From: Diplonema japonicum
Taxonomy: Eukaryota > Euglenozoa > Diplonemea > Diplonemida > Diplonemidae
Direction: 5' to 3'
Assembly: GCA_964019335.1 (NCBI GenBank)
Contig: OZ025720.1
Location: forward strand, 105,001-169,000
DNA: 64,000 nucleotides
Shown: piece after piece, positions 1 to 10,924 of the stretch
How the letters are laid out: each line of letters begins with the position of its first letter
Position numbering within the stretch: the first letter of the stretch is position 1
The notes under the pieces: generated by a model
What the model saw: only the letters and a program-made list of their open reading frames with translations
The model's database searches: none
What the model was told of the DNA's origin: nothing
Made by a program: the position numbers and the translations under genes

Positions 1-184
1 CCGTTTCCTCTTCTTTCTGCAGCGACTCTGCGATTTTAGGAAGATTAACAGGTGGGGAGGGCGCAGGCTCCGGAACCTTTACAAGACTGCTGTTGATGTT
101 GTTGCTGTTATTCTTCTGCAGTGTGGCACTAATTGCGGAAATGCTCTGTAGAATCTGGATAAGTGTCCTTTGTTGCTCGTCCTT

Positions 185-221
<37 letters not shown>

Positions 222-2487
222 CCCCAGAGAGAAAAAAAAAATAAAAAAAAACCTGTCTCCTCAGCAACACCTGCTGTTGCACTTTTAGCTCATTCAGAAC
301 AGTCACGGTCCCCTTCTCTAACTTGTCCCTACGGAGGGCCTCACGCGCTGCTAGCTTCCATCTTTCACTGCTTACTCTCTTGAGCAGTGGAGGCGGTTTT
401 TGTTGTTTCCTTCCACCCCCCTCTTCCGAGTCCACCTCCGAAATGAGCTCACCTAGACTGTCCTTCCCGGTGCTGATTTCATTTGCACTCCAATCAGAGG
501 CTACATCCTTCTGGTCAACAGGTGACATTGGGGATTCTGTAGATATTTTTTTTTGAATTATGACTTTTAAAACACGAAAGTACATACTTCTGGGGCTTGC
601 GCATCTCCCGTTCTTAGGAGACAGTGATGCCTCTTGTGCCCTTATCCGCCTCAGGTTGCTTCCGATAGAAAAAGATCGGCTAGATGCCGTTTTTGAAAGG
701 CGCGGAGGTGGTGCCGGCACGCCAGGCATTTCTATGATATTCTTTCTTACGAGGTCGATAAGGGCTTTGGTTGAGTCTGCAGTCCGCATAGACCTCTGTG
801 AGCCTTGAGAGGAACACATCGATGTGTCTGTTTCATCAGATGTCACGCTCCCCCCGTCGTCGTCTCTGTCGTCTTCCTCTGCGTTTTGCGTGGTGTGGCT
901 TTGCGTGGGAGATGGTGGAGTTGACGGCCTGACCAACGGTTGTTGTATCTGCCTCGTGTTGCCCAGCATGTCCATCCCGGGCATCGCGATGATGTTTTTC
1001 ATCCTGGGGGACATCGGCTGTATTTCAGCAGAGGGCTCCCCGTTTAGAGTGTTTCGTCGGCTGCCCTGCCCGGGGGGGGTGTCGGGTTTGAACATTAAAC
1101 TATTTTTTTTCTTCCCGAACGTCATTCGTTTCGTCTGCCGCAGCTGGCTGCTCAAGCCTTCATCAGCAGGGCGCATCAAGTACTGCAGCACTGTGTTCTG
1201 CGCAAGGATGTCCGATGTGTCGGCCTGCAGAACGTCCAACACACTGATATCCGCCCATTCCGTCCCGCCCTCTTCGCCAGACCGCAGTCGTTTCAGCGTC
1301 CGCACCGCGTCTAGCAAGCTGGAGTATTTTGCATGTAAAGCCCGCGCTCTCACGCTTGTGGTAAGCCACCCTGCGATGGATCTATGCGGGGTGATGGGCT
1401 GCCCGTTATTCAGGAGCAAATTGTAGTCCATCGCCCGGACGATAACTGTCAACGAGGCAGCCTTGATCTTACGTGAAGCCTGCACCTCGCACAGGAACAG
1501 GATGACCTGCTTCTGGATGCGGGTGAGAGCCAGCTTGTGCTGCACAACGCTGACAAGTACTGCCGACGCGGTGATCCCGAAGATGGCGCTCACAACACCG
1601 ATGATCCTCCCGACAGGCGACGATGGGACATGGTCCCCGTAGCCCACCGTGGTGAAGGTCACGATCGTGAACCACATGGCACGGTCCATACCCCAGTCCT
1701 CAGAGGCACCTTCGATGAACCATGTCGCGCATGACAGCATCATGAATCTGTTTTTTTTTTTTTTTTTTTTTTTTTTTTTCTTTCCTCCTTTCTCGGCAAC
1801 ATACCCTCCGAACGCGGTGGACGCCATGGTCAGAATAGGGTATTTGAACAGAAGCATTTTGTACACAAACAACGGGCCAAGCTGTTCACCTGTGAGTGCG
1901 GCGACGAGCGTTGCTCCAGCTGAGCTCACAAACGTGTAGTGTGATATGGTCTGCAAAGCTTCGAAAGATCTAAGCAGCACAACACTGTTTAGATAGGACC
2001 GCATCTTCCCATCGTCAAAATCTGCAACATACGGGGGAGCGTGGATCACAGTGACAAGCATGTGAACAATCATATATCTGCAGAGAGGCGAAATGAAGAA
2101 GGAAGGGTAGGCGACAGTGTAGTCGGGCTTGAGGAGCGTTTCCTTTTTGTACCAAATGAGGTAGAGGTCGATGATGGCTGCAAGGTGGCACATTGTTAAA
2201 AATGTCAGGAAAACATCCAGTACTATAGAGCCGATCAGGGTGTTGATGATAACGGTGGCTATGGCGGTGGCGGCCAGCCCGAACGAAATTGTGTTGTTTC
2301 TCTTTTGCTGCCTGGTTAGTCTGAAGTTCTTCCCAAGCATGCCCACGGCGCCGTTCGCAGGGCTTCCTTCCGGAACCAATTCCTTAAACCATGCTCCCAG
2401 GTCTCTCCCAGGTTTTAGGAACGGGGTAGGGCTGCTCGGGCCCATGTTCCCGCTCTCCTCTCTCGGCGGCAATTGATACTCATTCAT
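1..2487 (-). CDS. SK-type Ca2+/calmodulin-gated K+ channel (3' end beyond window)
   Basis: Predicted plasma-membrane K+ channel of the small-conductance, calmodulin-gated (SK/IK) type. About six hydrophobic segments lie within residues 60-300, and the filter TVGYGD is near residue 260. The segment after S6 (HKLALTRIQKQV... then ASRKIKAASLTVIVRAM) matches the known layout of SK channels, where it forms the calmodulin-binding domain. The tail is Ser/Pro-rich. Two introns are inferred: 1748-1804 (57 nt, GTATGT to A-tract-CAG, in frame, so read-through gives a false lysine run) and 182-252 (71 nt). Removing the second replaces a low-complexity tail with a helical frame (DEQQRTLIQILQSI...) that stays open to position 1, so the C-terminus lies outside the window. 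The start at 2487 follows an A8 run. Family call is firm; gating by calmodulin is inferred. Confidence 0.85.
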
Positions 2488-3206
2488 TTTTTTTCATTGT
2501 GTATTGCGGAACCTCTTTTTTTTTTTTTTTTTTTTTTAGAAAAAAAAAAATGGAAGTGAAAAAAAAAAAAAAAAACTTATTTGCATGGTTGGGTTTTCTT
2601 TTTTTTTCTTCTCTTTTTTTTCCCCCCCGCTCTTGCATTGCCCTCTGTTTCTTCTATCTAAAGACTAAGCAATGACAAGAAATAAGACTATAGAAAGGAG
2701 AGAGGGGGAAAAAAAAGGGGGGGGGGAAATACAGAACGAATAAAAAAGAAAAATGGGATTTCTTTTTTTTTTCTCATCTCGTACCCGTGCTAAAAAGGCG
2801 AATACAAAGGCGCCACAAAGGTTGTTTACTTTTCTTTTTTTCTTATGTGTGCACTGCTTTTCTTTTTTTCTTTTTTTCTTGCTTGTAAAGAGGAAGAGGT
2901 GAGTACATGAACTGAATGGATAAATAAAAAGAGGAAGAAAAAAATGGAGGTTTCTGCATCGATTTATCTTTTTTTTTTTTTTTTCTTTTTTTTTTTTTTT
3001 AAATCGTCTTCTAACGGGAAAGTGATTCGGAAAAGGAATAGATAAATTTACTATAAAATAGGAATCGAAACGGGGCGTCGCAACACCACCGCACCGATAC
3101 ATAATGGGCTTTTATTTGGAATAAATAATGGAGCAAACGGCGAAAGAAATTTCGGGTTTTTGTAATTTTTCCGTTTTGTATTAAAGTCCAAATACGTTAA
3201 CCATCG

Positions 3207-3240
<34 letters not shown>

Positions 3241-3767
3241 CCCGAGAATAAATGCATCACGAAGCCTCCAAAGGCCAAAGGGCCCCTTCTACTACGCTGG
3301 GAAAGTGTGCCTGGAAAAGAACAAAAAAAGAGAAAGAAAAAAAAAAAGAAAAAAGAAAAACATGAGCAAGAGAGGTTTCGGAGGCGCCACCCTCTCCCAC
3401 TTTCTACTAGAAGAAAGTACTTTATCGTTATTGTGCCCGCCAAGCCATTTCTCCTTTTTTTTTTCTTTTTTTTTTCTTCAGTTGGCCTCACGAAAGTAAG
3501 TTGCTACATGGGGGGAAAACTAATCTTCTTCAAAATAATGAAAGTAAAAGTAACAAAAAAAAAAAAGAAGAAAAAAAGAAAGAAAGCCCTCATTACAAAT
3601 CTTTATACCTCCCGTCCCTTTTCTTTTCTTCCACTTTCAATAGTCATGATTACAATTGGTTTCTGGTCTTCGTGAGGAGCCGCTTTCTTTTGATTTCTTT
3701 TGCTTGCTTGTATTGCTGAACAGCTTTTCGGTAAAGAAAAAGAATCCTTCTTTCTTTTTTTTTTTTT
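2488..3767. other. Homopolymer-rich spacer
   Basis: Spacer upstream of the K+ channel, dominated by A and T runs, with a T33 run near 3211. Two more balanced islands (about 3241-3310 and 3360-3480) have short open frames on both strands but no recognisable domain or supported splice structure. No gene called. Confidence 0.5.
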
Positions 3768-3885
3768 ATTTCACTCTTCGTCATTTTCTTCACTCACTAG
3801 GGGCCTCATTATTTAACGCGAAACGGCCATTATTTAACTAGTTAAATAATGGCCCTTCAGAGTGAAAAAATGGGTCTCGCCGTGG

Positions 3886-3916
<31 letters not shown>

Positions 3917-4350
3917 ACATTTAAGGGTACCTGCGGTATGTGACAGGACGCCTGAAAAAAACGCACCAAACCCCTTGAAAAAACTTTTTGGAGTGGGGGG
4001 TATTTTGACTATTTTTGGTAATCTGAGTCCATTCCAGCCCTTAAAGTGGGAATAAGCTTACCTCAGCTTACCTTACTTCCCCTTTAAATGGCGAAATAGC
4101 TACCCCTGTATTACCTTAGGAAAATCCCTAAAAAGCCGACCTGCGTGAAAAAAAACAGCAGTGAAAAGCAGTGAAGAGTGAGTGACTCAAATGACGAAAA
4201 GTGAAATAAAACGACTTACTTGCCGCCAAATGAGCCATTATTTAACACTTGTCACCGTTTTTTTGTGGACCCTGCGGGCCCTCGTGCAAAAAATTCGGGA
4301 ACTCCAGTTAAATAATGACTCATTATTTGTTGGCAATAAATAGCTATTTT
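3768..4350. mobile_element. MITE-like element, copy A
   Basis: Non-coding element homologous at both ends to 9324-10003. The left ends share TTTCACTCTTC and a following CACTnGGGGGCC-like block; the right ends share GTGAAATAAAAC and a TTGTTGGCARTAAATAGCTATT-like end. The motif CATTATTTAAC or its complement occurs at 3807, 3828, 3841, 4236 and 4307, with a related CATTATTTG at 4320. The 3828/3841 pair forms a palindrome around ACTAGT. It contains an A27 tract and no transposase. The subterminal palindromic motifs suggest a non-autonomous DNA transposon. Exact ends and target duplication are not resolved. Confidence 0.7.
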
Positions 4351-4774
4351 AAATTGCTTGGCATCTCGGGTAATAAGATAAATAGTAACAAAACATACAA
4401 TGGGGAGGGAGGAGGAAGTTCAAGAACGACTCCCCCCACCAAAAAGAAACTCCCCCTGAATGGAGGGGTTAAAATATAAGGGGGGATGCTTCATGTTTCA
4501 GAAGTATGGAACAAAATACCAGAGAAAATAGAATAAAAAAGAGGGGAAAAAATGAGGTGTATACGGCAAAAAAAAAAAAAAAAAAAAAATCCAAAAGGTG
4601 TAGCAGGGTCGATTTTACGGAAGTGTTTATTGTTTCTCTTTTTCTTCCCCCCCCCCCACACCGTGCATATAATTACTGCTTTGTTTTTACTGCAAAAAAA
4701 AAAAAAAAAAAAAAAATGAAAATTCATTCCAGGTGTTGAGGATGCCTCCCTTTTTTTTTTTTTCCCCCCTTCAT
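4351..4774. other. Spacer, A/G-rich
   Basis: Downstream of the DYRK kinase. Several A-tracts and short purine-rich stretches, no coding signal. Confidence 0.5.
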
Positions 4775-4941
4775 TCACTTTCTTTCTATAGTACCATTCC
4801 CCCGTATGGCAGGAAGATACGGTTCCGGACGCGACCGCTGAGCTGGGACTATTGTAGCCGGCGGGGCAGGGGCCATTTGATCCATGATCCAAGGGTGTAG
4901 AAGGCCTTGGTCGGGAGTAAGACGGTATTCCGGGCTCCAAC

Positions 4942-4974
<33 letters not shown>

Positions 4975-6285
4975 CCCTCATACTGAAGGCAAGACTTGAT
5001 GAAATCAGTAAACAAAGGGTCGGTCGACCGCAGGGCGTCCTTCAATTTTCTGTCGCCCGGTTTCCGCTTCTTCCCCCGCGAGTTAGGAATAATCCTTGGA
5101 GCCCCGGATGTATCAAAAAACTGCTTCCTCCTAGGACTCTTTTGCACGATCTTTGCAGGCGGCGCTCCTAAAACCTCCATAATGCACGCCAACTGCTCTG
5201 TCTCATTCTCACCCGGGAACAAGGGATGCCCTGTAGCTAGCTCCGCCACCGTACAGCCAATAGACCACATATCAATAGGCCTCCCATAGGGAAGGCCTAA
5301 GATAACCTCAGGCGCACGGTAAAAGCGGCTTTGCATATAAGTGTAAAGACGCTCATGTTCAAAACACGAGCTTCCGAAATCAATTACCTTAATAGTTGCC
5401 CTGTTGTGCTGCTTGAGGAGAATGTTCTCGGGTTTCAAATCGCAGTGGATGATCTGTAAAAAAAAAAAAGAAAAAAATGTGAAGGGGGGGGTAGAAAAAC
5501 ACAACAAACCTTTTCCCTCGACAAATACGAGAAGGCTTTCAACAATTGTGTCGTGAACCGTCGTACGAGGTTCGGGTTGAGCGCCTGGAATTTGTTCGCT
5601 TTAATGAACTCATAGATGTTAATGGAGTGTAAATCGAACACCATGCAGATGTGGTTGCGGAAAAGGAAGTACTCGTGCATCTGTTTTTTTTTTTTTTTTT
5701 TTTTTTTTTTTTGTATTGAAAAACGAAAATTACCTGCACGATGTTGTTGACCTGCTCCTTGTCGCGGGCCTTCAGGTGTTGGAGTAGTTTTATCTCGACC
5801 ATTGCTTGCTTGTGAAATTTTCGTTTGTTTCGAATAATCTTGACGGCCACGAGGTTACCGGTCCGGTGGTCGATGCATTTCAGCACCTGCCCGAAGGAAC
5901 CTTTACCCAACAAACTGAGGACTTCAAATCGAAAGAAAAGATGATCCTTCGGAATAACCTTGTAATCTCCCCTGTCGTCATCGTACCCATGGTTCACTCC
6001 CTGCCGTACAGGGGCAGGGATTTTATTGGGTGTTCCGAAGTAGTAGAGAAGATTGTGCTCTAGGACTTCGCTTTTTTCGTAGTTCGAGAGCAGTGCGTCA
6101 TGTACTATGAGTGCCTTAGCTGGGGCCATAGGGTCTTTTCCCTTCTTCTCGCATGTGGCTGGTTTTTCCTTCTCTTTTTCCTTTTCGTTCTCCTTCTCAT
6201 TCGCCTCCAGTTTGCATTTTCTCGGGTTTTGCCCCCCGTCCCTCAACGGCGGAGCCGTCGGCTGGTGCGGGACAACTAACGGCAT
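4775..6285 (-). CDS. DYRK-family dual-specificity kinase
   Basis: A 452-residue CMGC kinase of the DYRK family (class II-like), a kinase that autophosphorylates its activation loop and then targets Ser/Thr. Visible: the DYRK-homology block [11 protein letters not shown] before the kinase domain, glycine loop GKGSFG, VAVKII lysine, HCDLKPEN catalytic loop, DFGSS, activation-loop [13 protein letters not shown] with the family's Y-x-Y, and [13 protein letters not shown] at the C-lobe end. A Lys/Glu repeat follows the N-terminus. Introns: 5681-5733 (53 nt), 5454-5509 (56 nt) and 4941-4983 (43 nt, GTATGA then A-tract TAG). Spliced length is 1359 nt, a whole number of codons, and splicing restores DYRK order at each junction. 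Start at 6285 is the first ATG of the frame; stop at 4775. Confidence 0.92.
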
Positions 6286-6536
6286 GCTCCCTATTCCGAC
6301 ACACTAACAAGGGGAAATATTTTTTTTATAATAAAAGAACGAAAAAAAAAGGGGGGTGGAACGGGGAAAGGGCCGCTTTGGCCCTCCCCCACTCGTTCTC
6401 CTCCCCTTTTTTTTTTCCTTTTCTTTTCCCCCCCGTGTCTCCTAACAAAAGATTTAAAAGTGGTATGTGAAAACAATAATAAAAAAAAATCAAAGAAAAA
6501 AAAACCCCCCCCCAAAAAAGCTCTATATTAACCGTT

Positions 6537-7856
6537 TCAAAGAGGCGGTGGGGTCAAGGGCAACAAAGGGTGCCGGGGTGTGTGTATTCTGGTGTTGTTG
6601 AGCCGCCTCCATTCGGGGAGGCCCCTCGCGGAGGTCAGATCCTCCAGCTCATGAACCCAGAACCCTGCAGCGACGATGAGGTACGCCCCCATCAAAAGCA
6701 AGCCCATCAACCAGTTCGACGTCCCCGACTGCAATATCAACGTGATTATAACAATCGACATGAGCAGCGCTGCGGTTTCGAACCCGTTAAAAAACATGGA
6801 AAGGGGACGGTCAATAAACCAACCGGTTAGGACACAGAAAGGAAGCAAGCACAGGGCTATCTGCGTGCTGGAACCAACGGCAATACCCATAGTGAGGTCA
6901 AGCCTGTTCTTGTAAGCGAACATCACGGCGGCCGCGTGCTCGGCAGCATTACCAAAAACAGGAATCAGCACAGCACTGACAAAAACAGAATTAACCTTGT
7001 ACTGCGTGGTGAACCCCTCCAAACACGACACCAAGACGTCGCTGACATACCCAACTGCGACGGTGATGACGGTTAACCACATAATTGCATCTCCTTTGCT
7101 TAAAACTGTATTTGTCTGCGGCAGTGGTGAGTGCGCTGCCGGGCTGTCAACTACGAACTCCTCCGGGTGTGTTCTGAGCTGGAACGTTAAAAACCCGATG
7201 TACATTGACAGAAATACCCCGGCGATAAGCCTGGAAAAATTTATCTCATCACCAGAATCGTCTTCTTGTCCTGACATCTTCAAAGCGGCGGGTAGCACGA
7301 ACCCCATTGCTGCGGTCAGCAGCATTGTGGACGGAACAGCACCTGAAATTACTTTGAACGACTGGACCTTCCATCGTAAGCCTCCTACAAAGCTTGCAAT
7401 TCCAAGGACTAAGAGTAGGTTTGACAGAACGGATCCTATAAGGGAGAGCTGGACTACTCTATAGAGACGTTTGTGTAGGGCGAACAGGGAGACTAGGAGC
7501 TCTGTGGCGTTGCCAAATGTTGCGTTGAGCAGCCCGCCAACCGCGTCGCCAGTGTGTTCGCATAGCTGCTCTGTCACGTAGCCTATTCTCTCAGCGCAGG
7601 GAACGGTGGCCATCATTGCAAATAGGAAGAGGGTGCCTTCCTTTACACCCGCTTGTTGACCCCATATTATCAGAGGTATGCCTATCAAGCCTAAGTTCAT
7701 CCAGGATCCGAACAGTACCGCAGATATCCTCCCCGAACCCTCCCCGTGCGGCCACATCGAGTGGCCCATCAGCGCGCGTGATATCTCGATTTCCATGGTG
7801 GTGGTCTTCTGCGGCTCGTTTTGAGGGGAAGCTCTTATGCTGGGAGGTCGTGGCAT
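6537..7856 (-). CDS. CAX-type Ca2+/H+ exchanger
   Basis: A 439-residue cation/proton antiporter of the CaCA superfamily, close to VCX1/CAX proteins that load Ca2+ into vacuoles or acidocalcisomes. The two signature repeats are present: GNATELLVSLFAL in the first half and GNAAEHAAAVMFA in the second, with an acidic segment (EDDSGDE) between the halves as in CAX. About eleven hydrophobic segments. No intron detected. ATG at 7856 follows a run of about 23 A; an alternative ATG lies 20 codons in (7796). Organelle location is inferred from the family. Confidence 0.92.
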   Translation of the reverse strand: MPRPPSIRASPQNEPQKTTTMEIEISRALMGHSMWPHGEGSGRISAVLFGSWMNLGLIGIPLIIWGQQAGVKEGTLFLFAMMATVPCAERIGYVTEQLCEHTGDAVGGLLNATFGNATELLVSLFALHKRLYRVVQLSLIGSVLSNLLLVLGIASFVGGLRWKVQSFKVISGAVPSTMLLTAAMGFVLPAALKMSGQEDDSGDEINFSRLIAGVFLSMYIGFLTFQLRTHPEEFVVDSPAAHSPLPQTNTVLSKGDAIMWLTVITVAVGYVSDVLVSCLEGFTTQYKVNSVFVSAVLIPVFGNAAEHAAAVMFAYKNRLDLTMGIAVGSSTQIALCLLPFCVLTGWFIDRPLSMFFNGFETAALLMSIVIITLILQSGTSNWLMGLLLMGAYLIVAAGFWVHELEDLTSARGLPEWRRLNNTRIHTPRHPLLPLTPPPL

Positions 7857-8642
7857 TTTTTTTTTTTTTTTTTTTTTTTTTTGCGGTATTTTTTTTTTTC
7901 TTCTCCCCCTCAATCTTTTTTTTTTTTTTTTTAGCTGAGGTGAAAAAGAAAAAAAAAAACAAAATGAAGGATGAAAAAAAAAACGAGACGCATGGAACGG
8001 GGGGGAGGGGGGGGGAGAAGGGGCGGAGAAAAAAAAGAACAGGTTGGTTTTTTTTTTTTTTTTTTTTTTTGGAGGGTTGGGAATTTTTCCTTTTTTTTGG
8101 GTGGGGGGGAAATTGGTAGGGGGAAGAAAAAAAAAAAAACAGAAAGAAAAGGGGCACATAAACTTTTTTTTTTTTATCAGGGGATAAAAAAAAAAGGAGC
8201 AAAAAAAAAAAAAATCCAATTTGCATTGTTTTTTTTTTTTTCTTTCTTTCTTCTTCTTCTTCTTTAGTTGCTAAGCTTCATCTCTAAAAGCTGGTCAAAA
8301 AAAAAAAGGCAGAAAAGTAGAACGCTTCAGGAGAAACTGCTAATTGTCTGTTCCTCCCAGCGATAGTTCTTGGAGATATTGAATGTTGCTTTTTTTTTTT
8401 TTTTTTTCTTTTCTTCCCCCTCCCCCTAGTCTAAGCTCAAAGGAAAAAAAAAGGGGGGGAAAACAAAACAGCATGCCAAAAAGAAGAGGAAAAAAAAAAA
8501 GACGGAATTCGGCCACGTCGTTGCAAAGGAGTGGGTGACAAACTAATCCTCCCCACCCCCCCCCTTTTTTTATAGATGCAACACTTTTTTTCCCCCCCGC
8601 TTTTTTTTTTCTTTTTTTTTTTTTTTCTTCCTGTGTATGTGC
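7857..8642. other. Homopolymer spacer
   Basis: Between the CAX gene and the end of the next gene upstream. Long T, A and G runs; open frames here encode only Phe/Lys/Gly runs. No gene seen. Confidence 0.6.
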
Positions 8643-10463
8643 TTATTTGTACCTGATGATCATATCACACAACCCACGAATTTTTTTTCTTTTCTCGCTG
8701 TCAGTCTCGGCAGCTTTAAGGGTTTTGGCAGCTTGCTGTGGGGGGGGGGGGGGGGATTTCTTTTTTTTCCAAAAAAAAAAAAAAAAACATGACATACTTC
8801 TAACAATACTAGCCGCTTCTTCTCTTCAATATTTTTGAAAAATCGGTCTCGCTTGCTCTGGAAGAACTCCGTGTCCAATAATTCAGCAGCGATCCACACA
8901 TACATCTATAGAGTGGATGAGGGAAAAAAAAAAAAAAAAAAAAAAAAAACACACACACCTCTACACCATCATCGCCCATTTTTTGCCCATGAATCTCAAA
9001 GTGCTGCAGCACCAATGTAAAAATATTATGATCCAAGAACAGCCCGAGCACCTTTTCATCGTCCAACCTGTCTATCTGAGCCAGCATGTGGTAGATATAG
9101 TAGATAACCACTGTCTCTTGCGCCTGTCCGTCGAAGTGTGCGTTCGAGTTGGCTGCGTTGAGCACTCTCTCCATGTACTCGATCATGGTGGGCATGTCCA
9201 GCGTTTGCAGGGCCTCAACGGCAGTGAAGAGGCATTTCAGTAGCTCGCCCAGGGACGCTTCGAAGAGCTTGGCCACACCACTTTCGGGGTCAGCTGACGT
9301 CATTGCCTGTTTTTTTTTTTTTTAATTTCACTCTTCAGAAATTACTTCACGCACTGGGGGGGCCCATTACTTCACGCTAAATCTCATTACTTTCACGGTG
9401 AAATAATGGCCTGTTTTCCGTGAAGTAATAGGGGGTTTCCGTTAAATAATATGCCTCGGTAGGCCAATTTTGCCTCGGTTCGGTTCCCAGTGGGGCTACT
9501 TTTTCTTCTCAGTTTGCTAATTTCCCCCCAGGTTCAGCTCAATTGGCCAACTTTTGCCTCGGCTCAGTTCCAAGTTGGACTACTTTTTCCTCCCAATTTG
9601 CCCACTTTTGGCTAGGCCTTGTTCCCAGTTTCTGGGGGTAACTCTTCTGTGGGTAAGGGTACCTTAGTCAGCTTACCCAAGCTCCCCAGACTTCAAAATA
9701 CCGAAGCAGCAGAAAAAAAGGAGCCAGCGGCCGCGCCAGGTATGGGAAGGCCTGATTAGAGATGGTGACAGTGGCAATGCCAGCGACAGCGGCAGCTCTT
9801 CGTCAACAAAAGGAGGGAAAACAACTTGTATTGTAACCTTTGTAACCCCTCTCTTGTTGTACCCCTTGTCACCCTGTTGTGCCCCTCGTGGTGAAGTAAT
9901 TTCAGAGTGTCGTGAAATAAAACCACTTACCTACCGCCAAGTAATGCTTTACCGACCTCGAGGTAACGGTAAAGTCATTACTTGTTGGCAGTAAATAGCT
10001 ATTGGAGGGGGGGGGGGGGGGGGGGAAATGTAATCTTTCTTGGAACGCGTACCTTCTCATACATAAAGCTCTTGCACTCTACCATCAATCGCATTAACAG
10101 ATTTGTCTTCGTCTCTTCTATGAGGTACCTCACACACAGTTCGTCACGTTCCCATACTGGGGATTTTTTTTTTTTTTTTTTTTCTTTGTGTTTCATACCC
10201 GACCCATCCCTTTTCACCACATCTTTCGCCTCCATTGCAGCCACCTGGCTCAGGTGAGAGAGCACCTCTGCCAGAGCTCTCCAGTCTGGCGACATTGGGG
10301 GGTAGTGGTTTATCCGCCTTACTCTGTTTCGTAGATCCTAGAATGGGTTCCGGAAAAAAAAAAAGAAAAAAAAAACCTGAGCCAGCCTCTTGTTCATCAC
10401 CTCCAATGTGTCTGCACACGCATCCTGCGTGTGGTACGCCCCGCACTTGTCCGTGCCCGACAT
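8643..10463 (-). CDS. Helical protein of unknown function, six exons
   Basis: A 292-residue, mostly helical, soluble protein rebuilt from six exons: 10377-10463, 10199-10337, 10053-10156, 8959-9306, 8798-8905, 8643-8735. Spliced length is 879 nt, a whole number of codons, and every junction is GT-AG. No domain recognised. It begins MSGTDKCGAYHTQDACADTL, has a Trp/Arg/Leu-rich helical middle (LFLDHNIFTLVLQHFEIHG) and ends in a basic helix (DSEKRKKIRGLCDMIIRYK). The helical pattern recalls armadillo-like folds, but this is only an impression. Intron 3 is 746 nt because it contains MITE copy B; the other introns are 39-62 nt. The first ATG (10463) is chosen because the frame is closed by splicing. 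Function unknown. Confidence 0.75.
9324..10003. mobile_element. MITE-like element, copy B, inside an intron
   Basis: Second copy of the 3768-4350 family, lying within the 746-nt intron 9307-10052. Here the recurring motif is ATTACTTCAC (9341, 9365, a variant at 9385) and its complement GTGAAGTAAT or GTGAAATAAT (9398, 9419, 9891, 9911), where copy A has ATTATTTAAC. The left end abuts the intron's T/A tract next to the CAG acceptor; the right end abuts a G run of about 20. Without the element the intron would be about 66 nt, the size of its neighbours, so this looks like an insertion into an ordinary short intron. Confidence 0.7.
9462..9612. repeat. Two-copy tandem repeat (period about 83 nt) in MITE B
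   Basis: Units start at GGCCAA (9462) and GGCCAA (9545). Both contain a TTTGCCTCGG block, a GTTCC block and CTACTTTTTC in the same order with scattered substitutions. Absent from copy A, so it is an internal duplication specific to this copy. Confidence 0.65.
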
Positions 10464-10567
10464 CACCCCCCCTTTTGGCCCTCCTTTCTTGTGTACTTTT
10501 TTTTTTTTTTTAAAGTTTTGAAAAAAGTTTAAAAAAAAAATGAAATCCCGGCAAAAAAAAAACTTCC

Positions 10568-10924
10568 TTAGATGTTGCTAGGGTACAAGTACACTCTGAT
10601 CTTCTTCCCGATGGCCTGCGCGGGGAGGTTGGGGTGGAACTTGGCCCTCACGGCACCGCTGTTGCCGTGGGCACGGGTCACGCGGCCCCACATCACACGG
10701 GCGCGGGACTTCAACTTAGGGTTCTGCGCAGAGCGGATCTGGCTGGAGGCCTTCTTGCCCTTGAAGACGTAGGCGACACGCTTACCGAAGTAGAACTCGG
10801 AGTCTCCCTTAGTCCTCACGTTCTTCACCTTCAGGAGGGCAGTGTGCTGCTCCTGGCGACGCTGACCCCTCCTGAACCCGGTCATCACGGCGGGCTGGAA
10901 CAACCTGATGTTACCCTTAGTCAT
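10568..10924 (-). CDS. RPL35A: 60S ribosomal protein eL33 (L35Ae)
   Basis: A 118-residue protein of the eL33 family, part of the large cytosolic ribosomal subunit. Recognised by HTALLKVKNV, the SEFYFGKRVAYVFKGK block, RVMWGRVTRAHGNSGAVRAKF, LPAQAIGKKIRVYLYPSNI and the family's usual length of about 110-120. Single exon. The ATG sits directly after an A14 run, so the leader is almost pure purine. Compact basic protein; nothing missing compared with the family. Confidence 0.97.
   Translation of the reverse strand: MTKGNIRLFQPAVMTGFRRGQRRQEQHTALLKVKNVRTKGDSEFYFGKRVAYVFKGKKASSQIRSAQNPKLKSRARVMWGRVTRAHGNSGAVRAKFHPNLPAQAIGKKIRVYLYPSNI

Noticed and set aside
1748-1804. Lysine runs inside the K+ channel and other conceptual proteins
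   Set aside because: They correspond to GT...A-tract-CAG introns. Removing them restores conserved domain order, so the runs are not protein.
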